A program made the position numbers and the translations under genes. The notes below the pieces were generated by a model. That model was not told where the DNA came from. It saw only the letters and a list, made by a program, of their open reading frames with translations, and searched no databases. DNA of 64,000 nt from Catenulispora acidiphila DSM 44928 (GTDB taxonomy: Bacteria > Actinomycetota > Actinomycetes > Streptomycetales > Catenulisporaceae), in NCBI RefSeq assembly GCF_000024025.1, contig NC_013131.1, positions 8,102,229-8,166,228 on the forward strand, in the 5' to 3' direction. Shown piece after piece: positions 41,799-49,697 of the stretch; position 1 is the first letter of the stretch; the number at the start of each line of letters is the position of its first letter.

Positions 41799-41821
41799 AC
41801 CAGCCGAGCCCTCTAGACCAG
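41790..41821. repeat. 18-bp period tandem duplication forming a convergent gene junction
   Basis: GCCCTCTAGACCAG occurs at 41790-41803 and again at 41808-41821. The first copy holds the TAG stop of the plus-strand condensation gene. The second holds the TAG stop of the minus-strand decarboxylase, both inside the palindrome TCTAGA. The 14-bp intergenic gap lies within this duplication. Confidence 0.85.
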
Positions 41822-43039
41822 TACTTCCACCGGCGCGGGATGGCTGAGGAAGGCGGTCGGACTGGCCGTCAGACCGTAGGCGCCGGCTTGGAACAGCACG
41901 ATCAGGTCCCCGACGTCCGCCGCCGGGAGGTCGACGTCGTCGCCGAGCAGGTCCAGCGGCGTGCAGAGGCATCCGACCACTGACACCTTGCCCGCGGCGG
42001 TCTCGTCGATCCGATTCGCCACCGCGAGCGGGTAGTTGCGGCGGATCGTCTGTCCGAAGTTGCCCGACGCCGCGAGCTGGTGGTGCAGTCCGCCGTCGAC
42101 GACCAGGAACACTTTGCCGCGTGACTCCTTGCGGTCCAGCACCCGCGTGACGTACACACCGGCCTCGCCGACCAGATACCGGCCCAACTCGACCGCGATC
42201 CGCGCGCCGGGCAGCGCGGCGGCGACCACGTCGGTCAGCTTCGCCAGGTTCTCCCCGATCGGCGCCAGGTCCAGCGCGGTGTCCCGAGCGGTGTAGGGGA
42301 TGCCGAAGCCGCCGCCGACGTTGACGTAACGCACCGGCGAGGGCGCGTGCTCGGCGAGTGCGACGACCAGATCGACGGTGCGGCGCTGTGCCTCGCAGAT
42401 CTCCTCGGCGCGCAGATTCTGCGAGCCGGCGAAGATGTGGAAGCCCTGGAACTCCAGGTCCTCCCCCGCCATCAGGCGCAGCAGATCCGGCACGCGTTCG
42501 GAGTCCACGCCGAACTGCTGCGGACCTCCGCCGAGCCGCATCCCCGAGCCGCGCACGGCGAAATCGGGGTTCACCCGGACCGCGACGCGCGCCGCGACAC
42601 CGATCTCGGCGGCAGCCGCCCGGACCCGGGTGAGTTCGAGCTCTGATTCCAGCTCGACGGTGACCCCGGAGGCCACCGCTTGGCGGATCTCGGCGACGGT
42701 CTTGCCGGGCCCGGCGAAGCTCACCTTCTCCGGGCGCACCGGGGTGTCCAGCGCGGCGCGCAGCTCCAGACCCGAGGCGACGTCGAAGCCGTCGACCAGA
42801 GCGCTCAGGTGGTGCAGCAGCGCCGGCATCGGGTTGGCCTTCACGGCATAGCTCAGGTGGACGCCGGCCGGCAGCGCGTGCCGGACGGCGGCGAGCCGGT
42901 CGGCCAGGAGGCCGCGGTCGTAGGCGAAGAACGGCGTGGCGCCGACGCGGGCGGCCAGGCGCTCCACCGGGACGCCGCCGACGGCGAGCGCGCCGCCGGC
43001 CCGGCCGAAGCGCGCGGCGAGGGCTTGGGTCAGGGTCAT
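41813..43039 (-). CDS. PLP-dependent decarboxylase (LysA/ornithine decarboxylase fold type III)
   Basis: 408 residues with the alanine-racemase-like barrel and C-terminal beta domain of the diaminopimelate/ornithine decarboxylase family. The PLP-binding lysine is Lys67 in YAVKANP. FHIFAGSQ, GGGFGIPY and the conserved CTPLDLLGDD active-site motif are present. From memory it is closer to the decarboxylases linked to exosortase A loci (with the paired ligase at 49694) than to true LysA. Relatives in natural-product pathways, such as BtrK in butirosin and the decarboxylase of vicenistatin, act on amino acids bound to a carrier protein. With the ligase and ACP at 49694-51539 it could make an omega-amino acyl-ACP; the substrate is not visible. 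There is no ribosome binding site before the ATG, so a leaderless transcript is possible. Confidence 0.85.
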   Translation of the reverse strand: MTLTQALAARFGRAGGALAVGGVPVERLAARVGATPFFAYDRGLLADRLAAVRHALPAGVHLSYAVKANPMPALLHHLSALVDGFDVASGLELRAALDTPVRPEKVSFAGPGKTVAEIRQAVASGVTVELESELELTRVRAAAAEIGVAARVAVRVNPDFAVRGSGMRLGGGPQQFGVDSERVPDLLRLMAGEDLEFQGFHIFAGSQNLRAEEICEAQRRTVDLVVALAEHAPSPVRYVNVGGGFGIPYTARDTALDLAPIGENLAKLTDVVAAALPGARIAVELGRYLVGEAGVYVTRVLDRKESRGKVFLVVDGGLHHQLAASGNFGQTIRRNYPLAVANRIDETAAGKVSVVGCLCTPLDLLGDDVDLPAADVGDLIVLFQAGAYGLTASPTAFLSHPAPVEVLV

Positions 43040-43188
43040 ACCGCCACTGTCCGAACCCCGGCGCCGCGGGTCAATGCGCGCGGATGGCCGGTAACGGCGT
43101 CAGGAAGCTGACACCGAACGCCCATTGTCCCGGGCCGGGCGGGCGGGGATCGTCTTACCATGCAAGCGCGACGCGGGGGTGCCCGCCG
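43040..43188 (-). promoter_or_regulatory. Divergent promoter region, possibly leaderless for the decarboxylase
   Basis: On the minus strand TTGACC (43069-43074) is followed after 17 bases by GACAGT, which ends 6 bases before the decarboxylase ATG at 43039. This spacing fits a leaderless actinobacterial transcript, although GACAGT lacks the first T of the usual -10 box. The plus-strand GTG at 43189 has a GGGGG stretch about 10 bases upstream. Confidence 0.3.
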
Positions 43189-44907
43189 GTGACCGGGACG
43201 ACCCAGGACACGAAGACCGCGGCGCTGGGTCTGGGCCAGCGCTACATCTGGCTGCGGCACCACCAGCTCCCCGCCGAGGCGCGCCACGACGCGCACATCG
43301 TCACCCGCTTCCCGCTGCCGCCGGGACTGTCCGTGCCGCAGATCCGCACGGCGCTGGGCCATCTGGTGCGCCGGCACGAGGCGCTGCGGACCACCTACCA
43401 CCACGACGCCGACGCCGATCCGTGGCAGCGCGTGCACCCGGCCGGCCCGGTCCGGCTGGTGCAGGCCACGGTCGAGCAGGACGGCACGCCGCCGCCGGCC
43501 GCCGTGGTCCGGGAGCTGTCCACGGCGCCGTTCGACCTGGCCGCCGACTGGCCGCTGCGGGCGTGTGTCATCACCGAGGGCGGCGCGCCGCGCCAGCTGG
43601 TGGTGGTGATGAACCACATGGCCTTCGACGCCTGGAGCGTGGACCGCTTCGAGCGGGAGCTGGAGGTGCTCGGCACGGCGCTGGCCACCCGCCGCCCGGC
43701 CAGTCTGGAGCCGGTCCGCTACCAGCCGCTGCACCTGGTCGGGCACGAGAGCGAGACCGGGTTCCAGGACCGGCACGAGCAGGCCGCGGAGTTCTGGCGG
43801 GAGCAGGCGGCGCGGCTGAGCTCTGATCTGTTCGCCCGGCGCCGCAGCGACAGCCCGGCGGCTCCGAGCGCCGCCACGCTGACCTCCCCCGCCGCCCTGG
43901 CCGCCAGTCGGCAGCTGGCGGACCGGGCCGGTCTGTGGCCCTCGCTGGTGCACGTCGCGCTGTTCACCGCGCTGACCGCCGCCTACACCGGCGACTGGCT
44001 GGTCCCGCACTGGAACTTCCACGGCAACCGCGGCGAGGACGCCTTCAGCGACGTGCTGACGTGCCGGTTCTCACCGCTGCTGATGATCGTGGACGGCCGG
44101 GACGATCCCTGTTTCTCCGAACTGCTGCGCCGGGTCGCCGAACAGACCGAGGCGGTCCGGGACCACTCCGCGCTCGGCTACGACGAGATGCTGGAGATCC
44201 TGGCCTGCGCCGGCGCGATCCGCAGCCGGGACCTGCGGGTCGGCTCGGAACTCAACTTCCTGAGTCACGCAGCCCACGAGGCGGGGGTGAAGCGCACGAC
44301 GTTCGTCCGCAATCCGGCGCCGACCGCGTGGGCCGCGTTCGGGTCGGACACGTATCTGCGGATCACCGAGCTGCGCGACGCGGTCTCGGTGAATCTGCAA
44401 GCCTCCGGCGCGGTGATGGACGCCGAGACCGTCGAACACTTCCTGCGCGGCTACGAGGCGGCGCTGCTGGCCCTGGCCGAGCCGGGGACGGATCTGCGGA
44501 TCAGCGAAATCAAAGCCCTGATGGACTTCGGCAAGCCGGCGGCGGCCGCGCAGGACCACTGGCCGGACAAGACGCACGAGGCGGCGGACATCGCCGCCGG
44601 GGAATCGGTCGACGCCGAGACGCTGCTGGAACTGCGCGGCGCCATCGGCCGGGCGATCGGAGTGTGTGCCGACATGCTCGATCTGGACTCCGCCTACGTC
44701 CCGAACGGCGGCCGGGTGCTGCGGCTGCCACGCGTCTTGGACCTGTTGCACGAGCGCGGCTACGACGGTCTGACGCTGCGCGATCTGGCCGGCGGGACGC
44801 CGTTGCGGGTGCTGGCCAGTCAGCTCTCGAGGAACCGGTCGGCCGGGACGAGCGGGCCGGATGGACCGCCCGACCCGCCGCCGGACACGACGAGCGCCGC
44901 CGGATAG
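43189..44907 (+). CDS. Condensation-domain protein 2 with a degenerate C-terminal carrier domain
   Basis: 572 residues from a GTG chosen because the condensation fold (LGLGQRYIWL) begins shortly after it; the upstream in-frame ATG at 43084 adds sequence with no family resemblance. C2-like HEALRTTY lies at about 63-70 and C3 reads NHMAFDAWS (His143, Asp147), so the catalytic His-Asp pair is kept although the first His is Asn. Residues about 470-552 follow the pattern of a carrier protein: helix, then YVPNGGRVLRLPRVL, then LTLRDLAGGTPLRVLASQL. Where a carrier has GGDSL, this protein has GGRVL (508-511), so the phosphopantetheine Ser is missing. It may bind partners without carrying a substrate. 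The 3' end overlaps the PPTase gene on the opposite strand by 88 bp. Confidence 0.82.
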   Translation: MTGTTQDTKTAALGLGQRYIWLRHHQLPAEARHDAHIVTRFPLPPGLSVPQIRTALGHLVRRHEALRTTYHHDADADPWQRVHPAGPVRLVQATVEQDGTPPPAAVVRELSTAPFDLAADWPLRACVITEGGAPRQLVVVMNHMAFDAWSVDRFERELEVLGTALATRRPASLEPVRYQPLHLVGHESETGFQDRHEQAAEFWREQAARLSSDLFARRRSDSPAAPSAATLTSPAALAASRQLADRAGLWPSLVHVALFTALTAAYTGDWLVPHWNFHGNRGEDAFSDVLTCRFSPLLMIVDGRDDPCFSELLRRVAEQTEAVRDHSALGYDEMLEILACAGAIRSRDLRVGSELNFLSHAAHEAGVKRTTFVRNPAPTAWAAFGSDTYLRITELRDAVSVNLQASGAVMDAETVEHFLRGYEAALLALAEPGTDLRISEIKALMDFGKPAAAAQDHWPDKTHEAADIAAGESVDAETLLELRGAIGRAIGVCADMLDLDSAYVPNGGRVLRLPRVLDLLHERGYDGLTLRDLAGGTPLRVLASQLSRNRSAGTSGPDGPPDPPPDTTSAAG

Positions 44908-45515
44908 CCGGGAGCGGCGGCGAACCAGCGGACGGGCAGCGCCGCCGGGAAGCCCGCCGAGGGCGCCGAGGACCGGGCCGTCGCGCCGTCCACCAGGACG
45001 GCGCGCAGCCCGGCGACCCCGGCGCCGTCGGCTTTGACGTAGGCCTCTTTGGCGGTCCACAGCCGGAAGAACTCGCGCCGCCGCGCCACGCCGTCCAGGA
45101 CCGCCAGCCGCCGGAATTCGGCGGGCTGGAACATCGTGCGGGCCATCGCCAGGCAGTCCACGTCCCGACCGTCCCATTCCAGGTCCACGCCGACGCGAAA
45201 GCCCGGTGGCGCAACGGCGATCAGCGCCCAGCGCCCCGAATGGGACAGATTGAAGTCGGGCGGCGGATGCTCATCGCAGGGCACGATGATCGGCCGACCG
45301 CCGTCCTCGGTCCCGAGCACGACTTCCTCCGGGGCGAGACCGCAGGCCTCCCCCAGCACCGAACGCAGAACGGCGCGCGCCACCGCGAAGCGACGCCCTT
45401 CCTCAGGGCTCGCATAGCGGGCGGCGCGCGCTCGTTCGTCGTGGCTGAGCCACCGGTGCGGATCCCCGTCCTGGTCCAGCGCGGCGCGCCAGAGGCGGAC
45501 CGCGGTCACAGCCAC
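44820..45515 (-). CDS. Sfp-type 4'-phosphopantetheinyl transferase
   Basis: 231 residues. The two family signatures are present: GVDLEWDGRD (magnesium binding Asp and Glu) and WTAKEAYVK. The DFNLSHSG substrate motif is also present. The enzyme moves phosphopantetheine from CoA to the Ser of ACP and PKS carrier domains, and is the natural activator of all carriers in this window. It is the last gene of the ACP-ligase-FkbH-thioesterase operon, 4 bases after the thioesterase stop. The start is a GTG that lies inside a 14-bp tandem duplication. Its C-terminal coding region overlaps the convergent condensation gene by 88 bp. Confidence 0.93.
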   Translation of the reverse strand: MAVTAVRLWRAALDQDGDPHRWLSHDERARAARYASPEEGRRFAVARAVLRSVLGEACGLAPEEVVLGTEDGGRPIIVPCDEHPPPDFNLSHSGRWALIAVAPPGFRVGVDLEWDGRDVDCLAMARTMFQPAEFRRLAVLDGVARRREFFRLWTAKEAYVKADGAGVAGLRAVLVDGATARSSAPSAGFPAALPVRWFAAAPGYPAALVVSGGGSGGPSGPLVPADRFLES

Positions 45516-45531
45516 GGGGTCACAGCCACGG
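45504..45531 (-). repeat. 14-bp perfect tandem duplication at the thioesterase/PPTase junction
   Basis: GGTCACAGCCACGG is present twice in a row on the plus strand. On the minus strand it repeats CCGTGGCTGTGACC, which includes both the thioesterase stop and the PPTase GTG. One unit alone would give overlapping stop and start codons, so the duplication seems to have separated two coupled genes. Confidence 0.88.
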
Positions 45532-46266
45532 TGTCAGGGCCTCCAGCAGGTACTTGTGGGTGATCCGCGCTTGTTCGAACACTGCGAAGTGCCCTTGGCC
45601 CACGGTGTGCAGGACGAACTCCCCGCCGGCCTGCTCGCGCCAGGCCGCGGTGGCAGCGGCGCCGGCGCGCGGGTCGCCGTCGGCGTGCAGCACGGTCAGC
45701 GGCAGGTCCAGCGGCGGCTCGGAGGGGTAGCGGTAGGTCTCCTTCACCTCCAGGTCCGCGCGGATCGCCGGCAGGATCAGCCCGAGCAGGCCCGGGTCGT
45801 TCAGCAGGCTTTCCGGCGTCCCGCCGAGGCGCCGCAGCAGCGCCACGACTTCGGCGTCGGAGGCTTCGTGGACGTTCGGCAGGAGACTGTCCCGCACCTG
45901 CGGCGCGGGGCAGCCCGAGACGAACAGGTGCAGCGGCATCTGTGCGTCCCGGCGGCGGAGTTCGCGCACCGCTTCGAAGGCGGTCAGGGCGCCGAGACTG
46001 TGGCCGTACACCGCGTACGGCCCGTCGGCGCTGTCCTGCAGCACGTCCGCGATCTCGGTCGCCATCTGCTCCATGGTGCGGATCGGCTCGTCGCGGAACC
46101 GCGCCTCGCGCGCCGGGGGTTGCAGCGGGCAGACCGCGACGCCGGGCATGGCGCCGATCCAGGGCCGGAAGGACGACGCGCCGCCGCCGGCGTGCGGGAC
46201 GCAGTACAGCCGGACCGCCCCCGCTGGGCGCGGGAACGGCAGCCAGCGGTCGGTGGCGGTGGTCAT
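45520..46266 (-). CDS. Type II thioesterase (alpha/beta hydrolase, GrsT/RifR family)
   Basis: 248 residues, typical for the family. Motifs: LYCVPHAGGGASSF near the N-terminus (oxyanion loop), nucleophile GHSLG with Ser90, and a C-terminal GHFAVFE with the catalytic His. Type II thioesterases hydrolyse wrong or stalled acyl groups from carrier proteins; some perform release. Since no PKS protein here has its own terminal thioesterase, product release by this enzyme is possible but unproven. Its ATG overlaps the FkbH-like stop by 4 bp (ATGA), which indicates translational coupling. Confidence 0.92.
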   Translation of the reverse strand: MTTATDRWLPFPRPAGAVRLYCVPHAGGGASSFRPWIGAMPGVAVCPLQPPAREARFRDEPIRTMEQMATEIADVLQDSADGPYAVYGHSLGALTAFEAVRELRRRDAQMPLHLFVSGCPAPQVRDSLLPNVHEASDAEVVALLRRLGGTPESLLNDPGLLGLILPAIRADLEVKETYRYPSEPPLDLPLTVLHADGDPRAGAAATAAWREQAGGEFVLHTVGQGHFAVFEQARITHKYLLEALTPWL

Positions 46267-47399
46267 GCCCGCTCCGCCGCGCCGGGACCGAAGACGCGCT
46301 CGGTTCCGTCCTCGTCGACCGTCACCAGCTTCACGTAGGGAGCCGGCGGCTGCAGGCGCGCCATGTCGGCCTTGAGCACGGCGAGCTTGCCCTGGCGGTC
46401 GATCTCGGTGAAACCGGCGAAGGCGTAGGTGATCTGCATCATCCGGTTGCGGCCGGTCTCGACGAAGTCGGCGTGCAGCTCCGCGCCCGCCTCGTTCGCC
46501 AGTCCCATGACATGGTTCAGCAGCACCGAACCGACACCGCGGGACATGACTCGGCAGGACATCAGAAGCATCAGCAGCTTCCAGACGCCGTCCTCGCCCT
46601 TCTCCACCAAGGTCAGGCCGACCTTGCCGTACGTGCCGAACTTGTCCTCCAGCGAGGCCACCAGCAGCAGGTGGTCGTCGGACTCGCGCAGTGCGTCGAG
46701 CTCGTCGTAGGAGTAGGTGCGGCCGGTGGAGTTGAGCTGGTTGGTGCGGATCGTCAGTTCCTCGGCGCGCTGCAGGTCCTCGGTGCGGGCCGGGGCGATG
46801 ACGAAGGTCATGCCCAGGCTCGCCAGGAACTCGTCGTTCGTGCCGGAGAACTCGCGCTCGATGTCGTCGCGGGTGGCCTGCGCCAGGTACATGTGGCGGC
46901 GCTGGGCCGACTCGTCGGTGACGAAGCGCGGGTGGAACTCCGGCCGGGCGAGCTGCTCGGCCAGGTCCGCGACGTCCACGCAGAGCACGTCGGGCAGCAC
47001 GTGCGCGACCTCGGCGAGCTCGAATTCCTGGTCGTCGACGAAGGCGAAGGCGTCCACGCCGAGGTTGAGCGCCTTGGCGATGTGCGCCACGGACTCGGAT
47101 TTGGCGCCCCAGCCGATCTGCGGGTGCAGGAACATGTCCCGCAGCCCGAACGCCTCCAGCTTCGCCAGCGCGGTCTGCGGGTCGTTGCGGCTGGCGATCG
47201 AGTGCAGGACGCCGAGGCCGTCGAGCCGGTGGATCTGCGCGACCACATCCGAGCGCAGGACGACGTTCTCGTCCTCCAGCAGGACGCCGTCCCACAGGGT
47301 GTTGTCCAGGTCCCAGACCACGCACTTGACCCGGCCCTGCTTGGGCTTGGTCATCGCCTGCGCGGTCTGCGCCTCGATGCTCTCGGCGGTCGTGGTCAC
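46263..47399 (-). CDS. FkbH-like HAD-superfamily protein (glyceryl-ACP formation)
   Basis: About 378 residues. The N-terminus has the HAD motif VWDLDNTLWDG (Asp30, Asp32), typical of the IIIC subfamily, followed by an FVDDQEFE motif and a C-terminal acyltransferase-like half (RTNQLNSTGRTYS). FkbH/OzmB-type proteins dephosphorylate a 1,3-bisphosphoglycerate-derived unit and attach glycerate to an ACP, the first step to methoxymalonyl- or hydroxymalonyl-ACP. The required partners (ACP, acyl-CoA dehydrogenase, 3-hydroxyacyl-CoA dehydrogenase) lie directly upstream in the operon. Start is the GTG overlapping the preceding stop (GTGA); an alternative ATG at codon 16 would shorten a non-conserved leader. 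Confidence 0.93.
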   Translation of the reverse strand: MTTTAESIEAQTAQAMTKPKQGRVKCVVWDLDNTLWDGVLLEDENVVLRSDVVAQIHRLDGLGVLHSIASRNDPQTALAKLEAFGLRDMFLHPQIGWGAKSESVAHIAKALNLGVDAFAFVDDQEFELAEVAHVLPDVLCVDVADLAEQLARPEFHPRFVTDESAQRRHMYLAQATRDDIEREFSGTNDEFLASLGMTFVIAPARTEDLQRAEELTIRTNQLNSTGRTYSYDELDALRESDDHLLLVASLEDKFGTYGKVGLTLVEKGEDGVWKLLMLLMSCRVMSRGVGSVLLNHVMGLANEAGAELHADFVETGRNRMMQITYAFAGFTEIDRQGKLAVLKADMARLQPPAPYVKLVTVDEDGTERVFGPGAAERA

Positions 47400-48544
47400 G
47401 ACACCCCTCCCCGGAAGGCCTCGCCGGCGATGGTCAGCTGCTGGACCTCGGTGGAGCCCTCGATGATCTCCATGATCTTGGCGTCGCGGTAGAAGCGCTC
47501 GACCGGGTAGTCGGGGCTGCATCCGTTGGCGCCGTGGACCTGCACGGCCTCCGCGGCGTGGCGGGCCGCGGCGGTCGAGGCGAAGTACTTCGCGATCCAG
47601 GTCGCCATGATGGTCGAGGGCTCCCCGGCGTCCTTCAGCCGTCCGGCCTCCTCGCACAGCAGCCGCGCCGCGCGGGCGTCGGTGACCATGTCGGAGAGCT
47701 TGGCGCGGATCTGCGGCAGTTCGGAGAGCGGGGCGCCGCCGACCTTGCGCGCGGCGGAGTACCCGGCGCAGGCGTCGACGCAGGCCTGGATGATGCCCAC
47801 CGAGCCGGTCGCCACGCTGTAGCGGCCCAGGTCCAGGGTGCCGGTGAGCACCATGCCGGCGGTGAAGCCGCTGGGCCCGAGCAGGGCGTCCGGGCCCAGG
47901 TCGACGTCCTGGAAGGAGATCTCGGCGAGCATCGAGGCGCGGGTGCCGAGCATGCCGTCGATCGGCAGCATGCTGACGCCGGGGGTGTCGTGCGGCACCA
48001 GGAACGCCGCGATGCCGGTGCCGACGCGCGCGAACACCAGCAGCAGGTCGGCCCGCTGCCCGTTGGTGATCCAGCGCTTCATGCCGTTCAGCCGCCAGCC
48101 GCCGGCGTGCGGGACCGCGGTGGTGGCGATGCCGGCGGTGTCGCTGCCGGCGCCGGGCTCGGACAGGCAGAACGCGCCGAGCACCGCGCCGCGGCTCATC
48201 GCCGGCAGCCAGCGCTCGCGCTGTTCCGGGCTGCCCCAGCGGTGCACGGCCCAGGAGGCCATGGTGTGCACCGTCAGCAGGCTGCGCACGGAGGAGCAGC
48301 CGCGGCCGACCTCCTCGTGGATCGCGCCGAGCGTGACCATGTCCAGGCCGGCGCCTCCGAACTCCGGAGGTAGGAACGGCGCCCACAAGCCTTCTGCGGC
48401 AAGGCGTTCCAGCAGTTCCTCCGGGATGCGGCCGTCGCGGTCCCACTCGTTGGCGCACGGCACGATCCATCTGTCCACGAACGCCCGCGCCGAGCCGCGG
48501 TCGGGCGTCCCGAGCGCGGAGCGCTCGAGATCGGCGACGGTCAT
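47396..48544 (-). CDS. Acyl-CoA dehydrogenase, FkbI type (glyceryl-ACP oxidation)
   Basis: 382 residues with the acyl-CoA dehydrogenase architecture: N-terminal helical domain, beta domain with LSEPGAGSDTAG and WITNGQRADLLLVFAR, and C-terminal helical domain with QVHGANGCSPDYPVERFYRDAK. FAD-dependent members in FkbH cassettes oxidise hydroxylated glyceryl-ACP intermediates towards the malonyl level. The ATG at 48544 overlaps the ACP stop by 4 bp, and the downstream stop overlaps the FkbH-like start by 4 bp. An in-frame upstream extension to 48877 would cover the whole ACP gene and is not coding. Confidence 0.93.
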   Translation of the reverse strand: MTVADLERSALGTPDRGSARAFVDRWIVPCANEWDRDGRIPEELLERLAAEGLWAPFLPPEFGGAGLDMVTLGAIHEEVGRGCSSVRSLLTVHTMASWAVHRWGSPEQRERWLPAMSRGAVLGAFCLSEPGAGSDTAGIATTAVPHAGGWRLNGMKRWITNGQRADLLLVFARVGTGIAAFLVPHDTPGVSMLPIDGMLGTRASMLAEISFQDVDLGPDALLGPSGFTAGMVLTGTLDLGRYSVATGSVGIIQACVDACAGYSAARKVGGAPLSELPQIRAKLSDMVTDARAARLLCEEAGRLKDAGEPSTIMATWIAKYFASTAAARHAAEAVQVHGANGCSPDYPVERFYRDAKIMEIIEGSTEVQQLTIAGEAFRGGVS

Positions 48545-48792
48545 GCGAGCACCTTCTGCCGGCCGACCAGGTCCGCCATCAGCTCGACGGTGCGGAAGCT
48601 GTCGATCTTCAGCTCGTCGTTCGGGACGGTGATGGAGAAGGTCTTCTCGATGAACATCACCAGTTCCATGGCGAACAGCGAATTCACGAATCCGAGGGCG
48701 AAGATGTCGTCGGAATCGGTGATCTCGGCCTGCGGGAAACGGCCGTGGATGAACTCGGATATCTGCTTCTTGGTCTGGATCGACTCGGACAT
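48541..48792 (-). CDS. Discrete acyl carrier protein, FkbJ type
   Basis: 83 residues. The phosphopantetheine site is Ser38 in LGFVNSLFAMEL, a pattern seen in the ACPs of methoxymalonyl/hydroxymalonyl pathways rather than the usual GxDSL. AAGGAG lies upstream of the ATG. It should carry the glyceryl unit through FkbH-like, dehydrogenase and hydroxyacyl dehydrogenase steps and deliver it to a PKS AT domain. It is distinct from the second discrete ACP at 51267-51539. Confidence 0.92.
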   Translation of the reverse strand: MSESIQTKKQISEFIHGRFPQAEITDSDDIFALGFVNSLFAMELVMFIEKTFSITVPNDELKIDSFRTVELMADLVGRQKVLA

Positions 48793-48818
48793 TGCCTTTT
48801 CTCCTTGGCGTCGTGTCT

Positions 48819-49697
48819 TCAGTTCGCGGAACCGGCGGAGACCAGCCGGCCGGAGGGGTCGTAGTCGTGGAAGCCACGGCCGGACTTGCGGCCGTGCAGC
48901 CCGGCGTCGGTCATCTGCTTCAGCAGCGGGCACGGGCGGTACTTGCTGTCGGCGTAGTGCTCGTACAGCACCTCGACGCTGTACAGGATGGTGTCCACGC
49001 CGATCAGGTCGGCGGTCTCCAGCGGGCCCATCGGGTGGCCGAAGCAGCTGCGGAACACCTCGTCCACGTCCGCGGCGCTGGCCACGCCCTCGTGGACCAG
49101 GAAGGCCGCCTCGTTCACGGTGAGCATCAGCACCCGGTTGGAGACGAACCCGCAGGAGTCCTTGACCTGCACCGCCTTCTTGCCCATCGCGGTCAGCAGA
49201 TCGCGGGTGCGCTCCACGGTGTCCGGGCTGGTGTGGAAGCCCGGGATCAGCTCCACGGCGGGCTTGGCCGGCACCGGGTTCATGAAGTGCACGCCGACCA
49301 CCCGGTCCGGGCGGCCGGTGACCGCGGCGATCTTGGTGATCGGGATCGCGGAGGTGTTCACCACGAACACCGTCTCCGGTCCGCACGCGGCGTCCATCTC
49401 CTCGTGGACCGCGCGCTTGACGTCCCAGTTCTCGGTGACGTTCTCGATCACGATCTCGGCGCCGGCCACCTGCTTGGCGCCGACCCCGGTGGTGATCCGG
49501 GCCAGCACGGCGGCGGCGTCCACCTCCGGGCCGCCCATCAGCCGGCTCATCCGGCAGTTGCGCTCGATAAGGGTCAGCGCCTCGCGAAGCGTCTCCTCGT
49601 CCTTGTCGACGAGGATCACGTCGTGCCCGGTCTGCGCCAGGTTCTGCGCGACCCCGACGCCCATCACGCCGGCGCCGACGACACCCACCAGAGTCAT
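48819..49697 (-). CDS. 3-hydroxyacyl-CoA dehydrogenase, FkbK type
   Basis: 292 residues. The N-terminal Rossmann fold has VVGAGVMG (Gly8, Gly10, Gly13) and the aspartate LVDKDE expected for NAD. The catalytic His lies in VGVHFMNPVP, followed by SCGFVSNRVL and the family C-terminal domain ending GRKSGRGFHDYD. In the FkbH cassette this enzyme oxidises glyceryl-ACP to the aldehyde/semialdehyde level on the way to hydroxymalonyl-ACP. Its ATG overlaps the ligase stop by 4 bp and it is 26 bp ahead of the ACP. Confidence 0.93.
   Translation of the reverse strand: MTLVGVVGAGVMGVGVAQNLAQTGHDVILVDKDEETLREALTLIERNCRMSRLMGGPEVDAAAVLARITTGVGAKQVAGAEIVIENVTENWDVKRAVHEEMDAACGPETVFVVNTSAIPITKIAAVTGRPDRVVGVHFMNPVPAKPAVELIPGFHTSPDTVERTRDLLTAMGKKAVQVKDSCGFVSNRVLMLTVNEAAFLVHEGVASAADVDEVFRSCFGHPMGPLETADLIGVDTILYSVEVLYEHYADSKYRPCPLLKQMTDAGLHGRKSGRGFHDYDPSGRLVSAGSAN

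Noticed and set aside
41813-43039. Housekeeping diaminopimelate decarboxylase (lysA)
   Set aside because: The motifs FHIFAGSQ and GGGFGIPY and the location between condensation genes, with a matching ligase and ACP nearby, fit a carrier-linked decarboxylase better. It cannot be excluded fully without a tree.
47400-48470. Upstream extension of the FkbH-like frame through the acyl-CoA dehydrogenase gene
   Set aside because: The extension is Arg/Gly-rich shadow sequence; the FkbH family begins close to the GTG at 47399.
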